The notes beneath the pieces were generated by a model. That model made no database searches and was not told the origin of the DNA. It saw only the letters and a program-made list of their open reading frames with translations. Below, piece by piece: positions 44,246 to 54,227 of a DNA stretch of 61,176 nt (its first letter is position 1; each line of letters starts with the position of its first letter). The DNA comes from Zygnema cylindricum. Its lineage: Eukaryota; Streptophyta; Zygnematophyceae; Zygnematales; Zygnemataceae. A program made the position numbers and the translations under genes. The stretch is from the NCBI GenBank assembly GCA_037447655.1, contig JBBHKE010002266.1, positions 1-61,176 of the forward strand, in the 5' to 3' direction.

Positions 44246-45113
44246 TCAACACAATCCAAATTTTTTTTCTCCTACAGTCGTGTTATTGAGTACCAAAAGG
44301 GCATTTTCGTTTGTTTCCAAACAAGTCACAACTTGTTTTTCGTTTTCCATCATATTTGAGGTGAGGGCGGAAGTTTGTGTAAGTTGGCGAAACTCTGATT
44401 TTCGTATATACCAACCAGGACGAAAGTTTCCAGTTTCAGCAGCCTTTTTATATTTTGGACAACTTCTATAGCCATGTCTATTTTCACAACAATAATAACA
44501 TACACCAGACCTCTTTTGAATCTGAATTTTCTGAAACTCTACGTTTTGAGGGCTTTCTGTATTAAAAGCTTTAGCTTGATTACTACCTTTAAAATCTTCC
44601 TTACTAGACTCTTCATCTAACACATACTGAATTGCTATCGCTAGATTCCACTCAGCCTGCGGTAAATTTTTCAAATTGTCAGAGGCTCCTTTATATTCAC
44701 TAGGAATCCCTCTCATTAGCAACAATGCTTGTTGGTCGTTAGGAAAAATGCCACCCGAACAAGCAATTTCTACAAGTAATTTTCTCAAACAATAACAGTA
44801 TTCTGCCATACTACCACTAGAGTACTTATTCTCACCACTAGAGTACTTATTCTCCCAAATTTTTCTAGCAGTGATCATTTGGTGCTCAACATTAGTCTTC
44901 ATGTATACGTCTTTTAATGACTTCCAAATTTTCGACGCCTTTTTCATTCGAATATGCGCGATTCCAAGCTCTTTTGAAATGAGTAGTTTGATGATGTGGA
45001 GACACTGCAAATTTTTCTTCTTCCAGCTCGCATCCGATTGGGCCAAAGATCCATCCAAAACATCCATAAGATTTGTATTCAGAAAATATAACTCCACCAT
45101 ATCCGCCCAATAG
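44246..45113 (-). pseudogene. gag of copia 1
   Basis: A 284-codon frame from 45100, with coding text extending upstream without stop into IPVFDGTEYIYWAD, the usual copia gag opening (fdGxnYxxW). A central region (YCLRKLLVEIA, LLMRGIPSEY) matches the gag_pre/UBN2-type pattern. CYYCCENRHGYRSC is a CCHC zinc knuckle (C-x2-C-x4-H-x4-C) for RNA packaging. A 21-bp duplication doubles ENKYSSG (about 44814-44855). The frame ends two codons into the LTR-like insertion at 44251, so the C-terminus is artificial. Confidence 0.78.
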
Positions 45114-45146
45114 ATATATTCCGTGCCGTCGAAGACAGGTATTTTT

Positions 45147-45164
45147 GAGGGAGGGCCCGTAACT
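45147..45164 (-). promoter_or_regulatory. Primer-binding site of copia 1
   Basis: On the minus strand, directly after the 5' LTR: AGTTACGGGCCCTCCCTC. It differs at two positions from the outer copia site AGTTATGGGCCCACCCTC. Complementary to the anticodon arm of initiator tRNA-Met, allowing those changes. Confidence 0.6.
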
Positions 45165-45992
45165 TGTTGTTATGTGAAAACTGCAGCAGCACCAGTTGCC
45201 GCTAAATCACAAGCCATCACAGAACTAAAAGGGGAAACACTCAAGATACCGACTTCGGCCCACTGCACAAAGCAGTCAATATGCCCAAATGGCCCCAAAC
45301 TACACCAGCGTGCAGTTTACCGCGTGTGTTGACAACTCACAAAGTTTCCAGCAAAACGCCCAATTAAACCAAGAGATAAAGCCCAAAGAATATCCCTTAA
45401 AATACACAAAATGTGCCTTTTGAAACCTTCTACAAGGAATTCATATCGAATCAATAAGTCTTAGAATTTATACATGTACATTCTACGTCTACCTATTTGA
45501 CCAATCAAAACACCACGCGGTACTAAACAACAATACTCTAAAAGTACCTGATGTACGCTTAACTTAATCGACAATTCATCTATTATTCCGTATAAGTAGA
45601 CAAACCCTATTTGTTTACTAACACTCAATACTAACTGTATACACTAATGACGTAATGCGAGTAGGTACAAACTTCTGTTTCCACAAAGTTTCCACCGACA
45701 TTGAAACTTTATATGTGACTAGATTCGCTGCGTCATCGTGGTCCACTTTTCAAATTGTGGTTAATCTTTGTTGGTCTAATCTTGTATATCCGACGGTATG
45801 TCACAATTAGGTCGTGCGCGCCATTGTGTAATCTTCCCCTTTACTTAGAAGCCGTCCGATGTGATCTCTTTAATTTTGTATAGTCCAAATTGTCAAGCTA
45901 CACATAGTTTCAAACAACTTTGAAAATGTTTCTAAGTCCTTGAGTTTTCCTCTCACGTAATATAGAGAGGACTATATCTTTCAAAAACAAGA
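45165..45992 (-). repeat. 5' LTR of copia element 1
   Basis: 828 bp, the same length as its partner. Its outer end is ...AACAAGA where the partner has AACAACA, a single change. Low divergence by eye. Confidence 0.88.
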
Positions 45993-45997
45993 CATAG

Positions 45998-46981
45998 GAC
46001 ATCTATGGTACAAAACCTTCAATTTTTTTAGTTTTTTGCCTGCACGACCGTACCCTATTTTTTTTTTTTTTTGGTGAATCACCTGCCCGAATCTGACTGG
46101 CCCCCATAATTTGGCACCCGAATCCGTTTCGGATCCGTTGCGGGCGGTCGGTAACTGTCTGTTACTGATTCGGGTACCCGATTGCGACCTCTTGGTAGGG
46201 TAATTTCATATCGCCATAACTTCGATATCAAATGTCAAATGGTGAGAGGGGTCGATATATCGCTCCATAACCAGCAAAATCATCGCAATGTATTTGGTGG
46301 AGTTTGGTTCCGTACAACTCCATAAGGAAACAAAGTCCAAAAAAAACCAAAGGCGTTCGGGGTGGGAAAGAGGATTTTGGAATTATTATGACAATACATT
46401 CCGTAAGAACACGTGGAGGAATCGTGATACCTATCGATCACATAACTTATCTCAATATTAGTATGTCAATAAAACTTATATATCGAATATCGTCAAGAGG
46501 CTCTCGATACACAACAATGCTAGAAATAGAATGATCTAGTGTTCTAACCTGATAAGTGCTAGGTAAGTATCTTGGCAGTGGTCGTTTGCACGTGGCGCAA
46601 CTTTGTTGGCTTGCTTAGTTATGGAGCTACATCGATAATTATTATTCATGTTAGTAACATGCATTTTGTTGCAACATTTTTTGGCCCAAAATCATAATTA
46701 TTGTTTTTTATTTGAAAATTGAATTAACGTTGATATGTAAAGTTTCATTTAGTGTTAGCCACTTTTTATTATATTCATAGAAATTAGCATTATGTAAAAC
46801 AAGTTTGTTTTCGCTCAAAAAGTTTAAGTGATATCGCAATTATACAACATCAAGTGCATTTTCGCATGTAAATTAACTTTCAATACCTGTTAGCCCCCAG
46901 AAAAAGTGGGAACATCACATACTGTAACGCATAAAAATAACGTAAAGTGACCAAGAAGACTATTGAATTCAGTTTTAATTT
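45998..46981. other. Intergenic stretch with a fragment of repeat R
   Basis: 46001-46195 resembles 37340-37541 and ends in GGTACCCGATTGCGACCTCTTG, a possible hAT-like end. The remainder has a few ATATCG palindromes (46245-46500) like those inside the hAT-like MITEs. No supported gene. Confidence 0.45.
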
Positions 46982-46986
46982 ACATG

Positions 46987-47989
46987 TGTTAAAATTACTA
47001 GATTTATAGGGTATTTTTTGATCTAAATAGATCAGTAAAATAGGAAAAATAAAAGGGCGGACAGCCTCCGTCCACCTCTTCTCTATAGCCACCATGCTTA
47101 AGGGCGGACACCCTACCTCCTCCTCCTCTCTCTAGCACCATACTTGTTGTAGTCACTGAAGGATAGAGAGGGTGGTTGAGCCATGGCTGTCTTAGTTCAA
47201 CTGGCAGGTCTAAAGAGTGACTTATATCACTCTCAACAAAAGGTTGAGTCCGACAGGACTCGAACCTCCATGCGGCAGAGCCGGGCGTAGCCGTTAGCTC
47301 TAACCGGTCTGTCATAGGAGTTCGTTAACATAAATAGGGTGTGATATTTATTTAAACTGTGTTTTGATACTGAATCCGATTAACTGAATGCCAAATGAAA
47401 GAACATACTACTAAGTAATATATAGTGCGAACATTTTCTAGCACAAAACAAATGAATTGGACATTTGTTTCAACGGTTAATGTTAAATGTCCGTTTATGA
47501 TCCGACGGCACATATCGCTGCCGAAATCGCGGAATGATCACCCTGGCGGTTTTTGGACGTGGCGTGACCTGGCGACACGTGGAGAGATAACATTCGGTTG
47601 CAGGAATTCCGGAGAACAGAAAGACGAGTTAAAAGCGGACACGTGTCCACTCAATGGCATTGCTGTACAAAAGCCGTACAGAAAGTACATCGGCCGTAGT
47701 ACCTTTCTGTACTCTACACTCGTTTGATTGGTTCGTACGTTAGTAGATAAAGGTTGTGAGAGGGGTTTAGGACATAGAGAATTTGGTAGGTAAGGACCTC
47801 TCTCCCTTAGAGAGTTTTGTATAAACTTGGCATCTTTGCCACTTCATAACTAATCGGCTGGCTGACCGTTTTTTGTGATTCTTTTTGCCACAAACACAAG
47901 GGAGTCTAGACTGCACACGAGTTCAGTAAGACTGTCAATTTGTCTGTTTGGGAAGCAGTGGTTGTGGCTGAAATTGGGTTACTTAAAAA
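46987..47989 (+). repeat. Left LTR of copia 3, first part
   Basis: TGTTAAAATTACTAGATTTATA onward, aligned to 58587-59525. It contains an imperfect duplication of about 50 bp (around 47065-47142, GGGCGGACA...CC.CCTC) not present in the right LTR, which explains its greater length. Confidence 0.88.
47245..47319 (-). ncRNA. tRNA-like segment in the copia 3 left LTR
   Basis: On the minus strand it reads GACCGGTTAGAGC (D-arm-like), CTACGCC (a possible anticodon loop, ACG) and GGTTCGAGTCC, an exact B-box. The acceptor stem does not pair well, so it is likely a decayed tRNA-derived sequence. The right LTR has the same segment at 58800-58875. Confidence 0.45.
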
Positions 47990-48960
47990 TGTTGAAAAAT
48001 GAGGTATTTTGTAGTCTTTCTTATGGACTTACTACAGCCCTCATACTTGTCGTAGTCACTGAGGACCTGTATAAAGCCATGGCTGCCTGCTGCATCTAAA
48101 GGATACAGGCAGATCATTCGGGGCAGTTTTTTCTTTGCAAAATATATTACTGCACCTTGTGAGAATTGACCAGTGACCTCTGGATGATCACCGTACAGAC
48201 TAGCCGTACGCCTTATCCAGTAAGTCTTGAAGATTCGATACATGTATATGGCGCGATAATGATTTAAAGCTGTACAGCGCCGGACATTTCATTTAATAAG
48301 TTACGGAACGATTTATGCATGGAAACATACCGCGTCGCACGAAATCAGGACCGCACGAAAATTGCGAATTAACATTTAATTTCGACGGACGAAATAAAAA
48401 TGTCTAGATATGATCGTACGACTCACAGTGGGGCCGAAATACCGGAATAGACATTTGGCGGTTTGTGGAGCAAATTTCGGCGGATGACACGTGGCAACAT
48501 ATGGTTGGACAACGGACATTACGGGAGGAGCAACTACGGCTCCGGAATTGACACGCGTCAGGGGACTGGCCATGCCGTAGTATGGCCGTACAAGAAGTAC
48601 AGCGGTACCTGTACCTTCTTGTACTTTACAGTCATATGATTGGTCTAGTACCTTAGAGATAGGTTTAGAGAGGTAGCTTAAGACTTAGAATGTTTTCGGT
48701 TTTTCAGCCTCTCTCCCAGAGAGCACCTGTATTCATGGACCAACTTTGGTCAGCCATAACTTAATGCTCAGGTGAGCAAATTCAGTGATTATTTTTGCAG
48801 CGGACTCAGCGGAGTCCAAGCTACATGAGGTTTAGTTGGTGAGAGATTTTGCGTCCCAGGGTGGGACTTATTCACTGTCAAATTTAAAAGTGCATTTATT
48901 ATCCTAGAGGCTTCACATAAGCTGGACATTCTGTGTACCGATGGAGGTCACAGAATTACA
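47990..48960 (+). repeat. 5' LTR of copia 2
   Basis: TGTTGAAAAATGAGG to CACAGAATTACA. U3 part with palindromic GTACAAGAAGTAC...GTACCTTCTTGTAC (48588-48631), an ATTGG box shortly after (48638-48642), then CTCTCTCCCAGAGAG (48711-48725) and GGACTCAGCGGAGTCC (48803-48818). Confidence 0.92.
48150..48225 (-). ncRNA. tRNA-like segment in the copia 2 5' LTR
   Basis: Minus strand: TTACTGGATAAGGCG (D-arm-like), a GTACGGCTAGTCTGTACGG hairpin, then GGTCAATTCTC in the B-box position. It is antisense to the element, as in the other LTRs. Confidence 0.38.
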
Positions 48961-48978
48961 CGTTATGGGCTCACCCTC
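48961..48978 (+). promoter_or_regulatory. Primer-binding site of copia 2
   Basis: Directly after the LTR: CGTTATGGGCTCACCCTC. One change (T for C) relative to the outer copia site. Complementary to the anticodon arm of initiator tRNA-Met. Confidence 0.65.
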
Positions 48979-49860
48979 TAGGGTGCCCATTTTCAATGGA
49001 ACAGGGTTCATTTATTGGGAAACTATGATGAGGGGTGCATTGTTTGAAAAAAGGCTTTGGGGCGTTGTGAGTGGTTGTGTGCGTCGCCCATCCGCAAAAT
49101 TGGGAGTTCCACCAGGGTTTGGAGGATCTCGGTTCACGGGAGGATATACGGGGGCAGAGGTGGTAGAGATGTTGGAGAAAGCATCGTGTCGGACATAAGG
49201 AAGGAGAAAGGGAAGGAGAAACTCACACCGATGCCTATAGGATCGGTTTCGATAACAGATGTTCAGAAAACCGAGGCTAATGATAGTGAAATCTGGGATT
49301 TCAACAATACCGTGGAGACTCATTTTATTCTCGGGCGTCTCACCCAGGCAGTGGCTACACCTCATCTTCATGTTGACAAGGCAAACGAGTTGTGGGAGGC
49401 TCTTGTCAACATTTACAAGAGTGGTACAATTCAGCAGCAGAAGATGGCAGATCAGAAGGTACAAGCATATGTATACAAAGGGGGAAAGATGTTAGATTTT
49501 TGTAATGACTTGGTTGGGTTATTTATGGAGTTAGAGAGTGCAGGGAAAAGGGAGACCGAGAAGGAGAAGGTGAATACTTTGTTGATGAAACTCCCAGATG
49601 ATGATGAAAACATTGTTAAAAGGGTTTAGGATTTGCCAGATCATCAATGGATCAGGAACTCCGTTGTGGGAATGATTTTGGGTCGGGAAAGCACAATTGA
49701 GATTCGGAGAGGAGGAAAAGTGTTCAGGCATTGGCTGCTGGCACTAACTGGGGGGGTAAGGATTCCAAGTAACCTTATGGAAACTTTGGTGGAGGAGGAA
49801 GAGGAAACCATGACGGGTCTAGATCTAGGGCTCTGAAGGGGCTTTGCCATTTTTATAAGA
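48979..49860 (+). pseudogene. gag of copia 2, frameshifted
   Basis: Opens in one frame with VPIFNGTGFIYWETMMRGAL, the usual copia gag start, and changes frame near 49195. It then continues as SEIWDFNNTVETHFILG, LWEALVNIYKSG, LDFCNDLVGLFMELES and NTLLMKLPDDDENIVKRV to a stop at 49627. The zinc knuckle near 49846-49887 reads CHFYKKPGRYMVEC, so the second Cys and the His are replaced (the outer copy keeps CHFCKKAEHFIADC). Packaging by this gag would be impaired. Confidence 0.75.
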
Positions 49861-49874
49861 AGCCGGGACGCTAC

Positions 49875-50855
49875 ATGGTAGAGTGCACTAAGTTAACGGA
49901 GCAGAGATTGAAGGAGGAATCGATTGGAAAACCGGCCGGAAAGAAAAAGAAGGCGTTCGTTGCAACACAAGTCGTGGGAGAGGATACCGATGATGACAAT
50001 GGAGAACTTCTCCTCAACGAGGAGTTGGAGGTGAAAGGTGAGCCGGAGATTCCAAGGAGGCAAAAGTGTGCTTTTGGTGGAGTGAAAGAAGCTCCTGAAG
50101 AAGGATGGATCATTGATTCAGAAGCCTCTATGCATATGTGTAGAGAAAAACCATTGTTTACCAAAATGAGAAAGATCCCTTCTGTAGAGATAGAGTATGG
50201 GGATGGGAGAATAGTGACCACTAATTCAGTGGGATCAGTAGATCTGAAGGTCCTAGTTGATGGAAAGACATCTATAGTCACTTTCTCTGATGTTCTTTTT
50301 ATTCCGGAGCTGAACAAAAATCTTATCTCTACGTCGGTCTTAGATGATAAGGGTTTTGAGACTAGTACTAAGAAAGAAGTCTTTGTTGCTAGCTATGAGA
50401 ATGAAGTGTACTTCACAGCTGAAAAGGGTAGCCAAGGAATGTTTAGGCAAAATTTGAGTAATGGAAAGACAGAAGTTTACTATGTTGGTGTAAGTGATTT
50501 GATGATGTGGCATAAAAGATTGGGACATGTGCATCTAGATATGTTGAAGGAAATGAAGAAAACGGGTGTAGTTGAGGGCATACATTTTGGAGATAATGAG
50601 ACTTTGGATGATTGTAGTGGGTGTGCTCAAGGAAAGGCCCACAGATTGCCTTTTCCAAAAGCCGCAACATATAAGGGTGAAAAGGTTTTAGATTTGGTTC
50701 ACACTGACATATGGGGACCGGCCAAAGTTCCATCAGTTGGAGGGAAAAGATTTATGCTTACTATCACTGATGATTGGTCTAGATACTCTCGAGTATATTT
50801 CTTGAAAACAAACCCAGAACAAAATGGTGTAGCCGAGAGACTAAATCGGAATTAA
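49875..50855 (+). pseudogene. Protease and truncated integrase of copia 2
   Basis: A 326-codon frame. The aspartic protease motif reads IIDSEASMHMC near 50110 where copia 3 has IIDSGASMHMC. The Gly to Glu change in DSG should damage the active-site turn. WHKRLGHVHLDM and DDCSGCAQGK give the His and Cys pairs of the integrase zinc domain. HTDIWGP carries the first catalytic Asp. From DDWSRYSRVYFLKT the sequence jumps to NPEQNGVAERLNR, skipping the region with the second catalytic Asp that is present in copia 3 (55-60 residues). Ends at TAA 50853. Confidence 0.82.
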
Positions 50856-51592
50856 GTGATAGTGCCCGTAGCATGTTGACGGATAAAAAGATAAGGAAAA
50901 GTTTTTGGGCAGAAGCTATGAATTGTGCTAACTATCTCAAAACTAGAGTCCTTACCTCAGCTGTAAAAGGTCAAACACCTTATGAAAGATGGACCGGGAG
51001 AAAACCTAACATATCACACTTAAAGGTGTTTGGAAGTCAAGTGTTTAGTTTAAACACACAAAAATCTGATTGGAAGTTAGACGCTAGAGGAGAGCCGGGA
51101 TACTTACTTGGGTATGATGAGAACGTAAAAGGGTATAGAGTTTATGATCTCGGAAAAAAAGACATAATTCTAGTAAAACACTTGGTAGTTATGGACGAAG
51201 GAAAGTCCATAGATCCTTTTAAGTACACTAAACCGGTCAGAATTAGATTTAAATCCGAAAGTGAATTAGATTCAGATTCTACTAACCGAACTCCGGTTCA
51301 GCGTGACTTTGCATAGGAAGAGGAAAAACAAACCGAGAGTGATCCGCTTTTGGAGTCACACCTTCCAATTCAAACCGAGGAAGAAAACGAGGAAATACGG
51401 GAAATGGACGATGAACAACAGGAGAAGGACTCCACGGATAGGGGAGAAGGTGAAGTTGTTCGGAGGAACCCGAGATTACCCTCAATTCCCGCGTCGGAAT
51501 TTGAAGGAGGAAGAAGAAGCAGCAAGAGACTTCAAGAGAGACAAGTGAACAACAAGGTAACTAAGCTATCACATTTGAGAGAACCCTAGACT
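50856..51592 (+). pseudogene. Integrase C-terminal part and linker of copia 2
   Basis: Continues as FWAEAMNCANYLKTRV, TPYERWTGRKPNISHLKVFG and GYDENVKGYRVYDLGKKD, all copia integrase signatures, to a stop at 51313. A Glu-rich linker then leads to LPSIPASEFEGGRRSSKRLQ, as in copia 3 at 56845. A TAG at 51587 separates it from the RT frame. Confidence 0.8.
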
Positions 51593-51631
51593 TACTCAGA
51601 AGCAGTTAATAGTCCGGAAGGTGGTAGATGG

Positions 51632-53167
51632 GTGACAGCTATTAATGATGAGATGGCTTCTATCATGGAAGCAAACACTTGGGAGTTGGTGGATTGTCCT
51701 TCGGATAGAAAACCAATAGGGTGCAAGTGGGTGTTTAAGTTGAAGCTCAATCCAGATAACACTATCGAGCGATACAAAGCCAGATTAGTGGCAAAGGGAT
51801 TCACACAGAAGGAGGGAATCGATTATGAAGAGACTTTTGCTCCAGTTGTTAGATTCCCCTCCGTCCAGATCCTACTTAGTCTCGCGGCAGCGGAAGACAT
51901 GGAAGTGCACCAGATGGATATCAAAACCGCTTTCTTACACGGAGAATTGGAAGAAGAGATCTTCATGCGACAACCGGAAGGATTTGTAGAGAAAGGAGAA
52001 GAAAGAAAGGTGTGCAAATTGATAAAGTCCCTCTATGGACTAAAGCAAGCTCCACGCCAATGGAACAAAAAGTTGGACGAGTTTTTGACAAGTTTGGGAT
52101 ATATTCGAATTAGTTCGGATCATTCCATCTACTTATTTGAGGATGAGGAAGGTATACTTTTCATTGCCATATATGTTGATGATTTGCTGGTTTTGAGTAA
52201 ATCAATGGTGAAAATCAATAAATTGAAAAAGGATCTAAAAAGTAGATTTGAAATGAAAGATTTGGGGGAGGCAAAGTACATATTGGGAATACAAATGGAG
52301 AGGGATAGAGAAAAGAAGATAATTAGACTAACCCAAAAAGAAGCAATTGGGAATATGCTTGAAAATTTCCAAATGGATAAAGCAAATAGTTGTACGACTC
52401 CAATGGACTTGAAGAAGGGAAGTGAGGGGAGCTCAGAAGAGGGAATCCTAATCTTAAATAATGATTTAGGACCTGAGGAAAGTAAGTTCATGCAAACTAT
52501 TCTGTACAGACAGGTTGTCGGTAGTTTGATCAATTTTATGAATTGCACTCAACCTGATATAGCAACAGCTGTGGGAGTATTAAGTAGGAGTCTGAATGAT
52601 CATAGGAAGAAAGATTGGGAAGCGGCCAAAAGGGTCATGCGGTATTTGGTAGGAACAAGAGATTTGTGGTTACATCTGGGTGGGGATAACACTGACATCA
52701 CTACTTCGAGTGATGCCAGTTATAAGGATGCTCCGATGAGGAGGTGTACTACTAGATATGTGTTGTATGTTGGGAATGGGGCTTGTTGTTGGAGCAGTAA
52801 ACAGCAAAAGGTGATTGCTCAGTCCACCATGGAGGCTGAGTATATGGCCTCTTGTTTTGCTGTGAAAGAATTAATGTGGGTGAAATCTTTGCTTCAAGAA
52901 TTGGGAAATATGAAAAGCGGAGTGCAAAAAGTATTTTGTGACAATCAAGCTGCGATTGCAATTGCAGCAAACCCTAAGCATCACTTTAAAGCAAAGCATA
53001 TGGATATTCGTTTGAGCTTTGTTAGAGAGAAGGTTGAGAATAAAATAATTAGTTTGGAATATAAACGAGATGGAGAGATGGTAGCAGATATGATGACTAA
53101 GCCGGTCCCTTCTCCTAAATTGATATTATGTAGGGAGAAGTGTGGACTGAAGCAAAAGATACACTAG
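51632..53167 (+). CDS. Reverse transcriptase-RNase H of copia 2 (open)
   Basis: An open 511-codon frame. Homology starts a few codons upstream (TYSEAVNSPEG), so the ATG at 51632 is just the first Met after a stop, not a natural start; in the living element this was part of one polyprotein. RT landmarks are KPIGCKWVFK, RLVAKGFTQKEGIDY, D96 in QMDIKTAFLHG and Y181-V-D-D184. RNase H landmarks are D361 (SSDASYKD), E401 (TMEAEYMA), D437 (FCDNQAAIAI) and HHFKAKHMDIRLSFVREK. All expected acidic residues are present. The enzyme would make cDNA from element RNA in the particle. It may be intact in vitro, but the element's own protease and integrase are not. Confidence 0.85.
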   Translation: MTAINDEMASIMEANTWELVDCPSDRKPIGCKWVFKLKLNPDNTIERYKARLVAKGFTQKEGIDYEETFAPVVRFPSVQILLSLAAAEDMEVHQMDIKTAFLHGELEEEIFMRQPEGFVEKGEERKVCKLIKSLYGLKQAPRQWNKKLDEFLTSLGYIRISSDHSIYLFEDEEGILFIAIYVDDLLVLSKSMVKINKLKKDLKSRFEMKDLGEAKYILGIQMERDREKKIIRLTQKEAIGNMLENFQMDKANSCTTPMDLKKGSEGSSEEGILILNNDLGPEESKFMQTILYRQVVGSLINFMNCTQPDIATAVGVLSRSLNDHRKKDWEAAKRVMRYLVGTRDLWLHLGGDNTDITTSSDASYKDAPMRRCTTRYVLYVGNGACCWSSKQQKVIAQSTMEAEYMASCFAVKELMWVKSLLQELGNMKSGVQKVFCDNQAAIAIAANPKHHFKAKHMDIRLSFVREKVENKIISLEYKRDGEMVADMMTKPVPSPKLILCREKCGLKQKIH

Positions 53168-53179
53168 AAATAAGGGGAG

Positions 53180-54152
53180 TGTTGAAAAAAGAGGTATTTT
53201 GTAGTCTTTCTTATGGACTTACTGCAGCCCTCATACTTGTCGTAGTCACTGAGGACCTGTATAAAGCTATGGCTGCCTGCTGCATCTAAAGGAGACAGGC
53301 AGATCATTCAGGGCAGTTTTTTCTTTGCAAAATATATTACTGCACCTTGTGAGAATTGACCCAGTGACCTCTCGATGATCACCGTACGGACCAGCCGTAC
53401 GCCTTATCTAGTAAGTCTTGAAGATTCGATACATGTATATGGCGCGATAATGATTTAAAACTGTACAGCGCCAAACATTTCATTTAACAAGTTACGGAAC
53501 GATTTATGCATGGAAACATACCGCGTCGCACGAAATCGGGACCGCACGAAAATTGCGAATTAACATTTAATTTCGACGGACGAAATTAAAATGTCTAGAT
53601 ATGATCGTACGACTCACAGTGGGGCCGAAATACCGGAATAGACATTTGGCGGTTTGCGGAGCAGATGTCGGCGGATGACACGTGACAACATATAGTTGGA
53701 CAGAGGATATTAGAGGAGGAGCAACTACGGCTCCGGAATTGACACGCGTCAGCGGACCGGCCATGCCGTAGTATGGCCGTACAAGAAGTACAGCGGTACC
53801 TGTACCTTCTTGTACTTTACAGTCATATGATTGGTCTAGTACCTTAGAGATAGGTTTAGAGAGGTAGCTTAGGACTTAGAATATTTTCGGTTTTTCAGCC
53901 TCTCTCCCAGAGAGCACCTGTATTTATGGACCAACTTTGGTCAGCCATAACTTAATGCTCAGGTGAGCAAATTTAGTGATTATTTTTGCACCGGACTCAG
54001 GGGAGTCCAAGCTACACAGTGGTGTAGTCGGTGAGAGTTTTTGCGTCCCTGGGTGGGACTTATTCACTTTCAAAGTCAAAAGTGCATATATTATCGTAGA
54101 GGCTTCACATAAGCTGGACATTCTGTGTACCAATGGAGGTCACAGAATTACA
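53180..54152 (+). repeat. 3' LTR of copia 2
   Basis: Preceded by AAATAAGGGGAG. 973 bp, aligned to the 5' LTR with few changes (for example GGATAC/GGAGAC near 53293). It holds the same hairpins and an antisense tRNA-like segment at 53340-53412, in which the B-box position reads GGGTCAATTCTC. Confidence 0.92.
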
Positions 54153-54157
54153 AAAAA

Positions 54158-54209
54158 CTATCTAGAGGCTTACTGAATTCTGTATTCGAATGGAGGACAC
54201 ATAATTGCA
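54158..54209 (+). repeat. Left LTR of copia 3, final 52 bp
   Basis: CTATCTAGAGGCTTACTGAA to CATAATTGCA matches the end of the right LTR (59532-59583). This proves that copia 2 landed inside this LTR. Confidence 0.93.
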
Positions 54210-54227
54210 AGTTATGGGCCCACCCTC
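54210..54227 (+). promoter_or_regulatory. Primer-binding site of copia 3
   Basis: AGTTATGGGCCCACCCTC directly after the LTR. GTTATGGGCCCACC is a 14-base match to the complement of the recalled initiator tRNA-Met anticodon arm. Confidence 0.68.

Larger units (their letters stand above)
41802..44251 (-). mobile_element. 2.45-kb LTR-like insertion in copia 1
   Basis: Flanked by the perfect five-base duplication CAATC (41797-41801 and 44252-44256). On the minus strand it starts TGTTGAAATG and ends AGAATTTCA. It carries the hairpin set of the other copia LTRs: GGACTCCCTTGAGTCC near 42090, CTCTCTTAGAGAGAG near 42237 and GTAC-rich arms near 43498-43555. At 2450 bp it is longer than a simple solo LTR of this type. 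The middle (about 42340-43360) may be an insertion or a family-specific expansion, and I see nothing coding in it. Confidence 0.75.
39081..45992 (-). mobile_element. Copia element 1, defective
   Basis: LTRs at 39081-39908 and 45165-45992 are both 828 bp. The target duplication CATAG is perfect (39076-39080 and 45993-45997). On the minus strand the order is 5' LTR, primer site AGTTACGGGCCCTCCCTC, gag, then a 2.45-kb LTR-like insertion, integrase, a repeat-rich linker, a scrap of RT/RNase H, purine tract and 3' LTR. Protease and most of RT are missing. The order gag-integrase-RT is that of Ty1/copia (Pseudoviridae). It cannot move by itself. Confidence 0.88.
47990..54152 (+). mobile_element. 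Inner copia element 2, nested in the copia 3 LTR
   Basis: LTRs at 47990-48960 and 53180-54152 (971 and 973 bp). The target duplication AAAAA is perfect (47985-47989, 54153-54157). Internal order is primer site CGTTATGGGCTCACC, gag, protease, integrase, RT, RNase H, purine tract AAGGGGAG. The two LTRs are very similar by eye, so the insertion is younger than copia 3. Gag has a frameshift and a worn zinc knuckle, the protease motif is altered and the integrase core is deleted, but the RT/RNase H frame is open. Confidence 0.93.

Noticed and set aside
41802-44251. Interpretation as two LTRs flanking a small cargo (TRIM)
   Set aside because: I could not find the terminal text of one end repeated in the middle, so it was kept as an LTR-like unit of unclear inner structure.
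44246-45113. CRISPR-like or tandem-spacer structure from short repeats
   Set aside because: The repeats are single 21-bp and 54-bp duplications inside retrotransposon coding DNA, not regularly spaced arrays.
47245-47319. A functional tRNA gene
   Set aside because: B-box is exact, but the acceptor and D stems do not pair and the sequence lies in both LTRs of a dead element.
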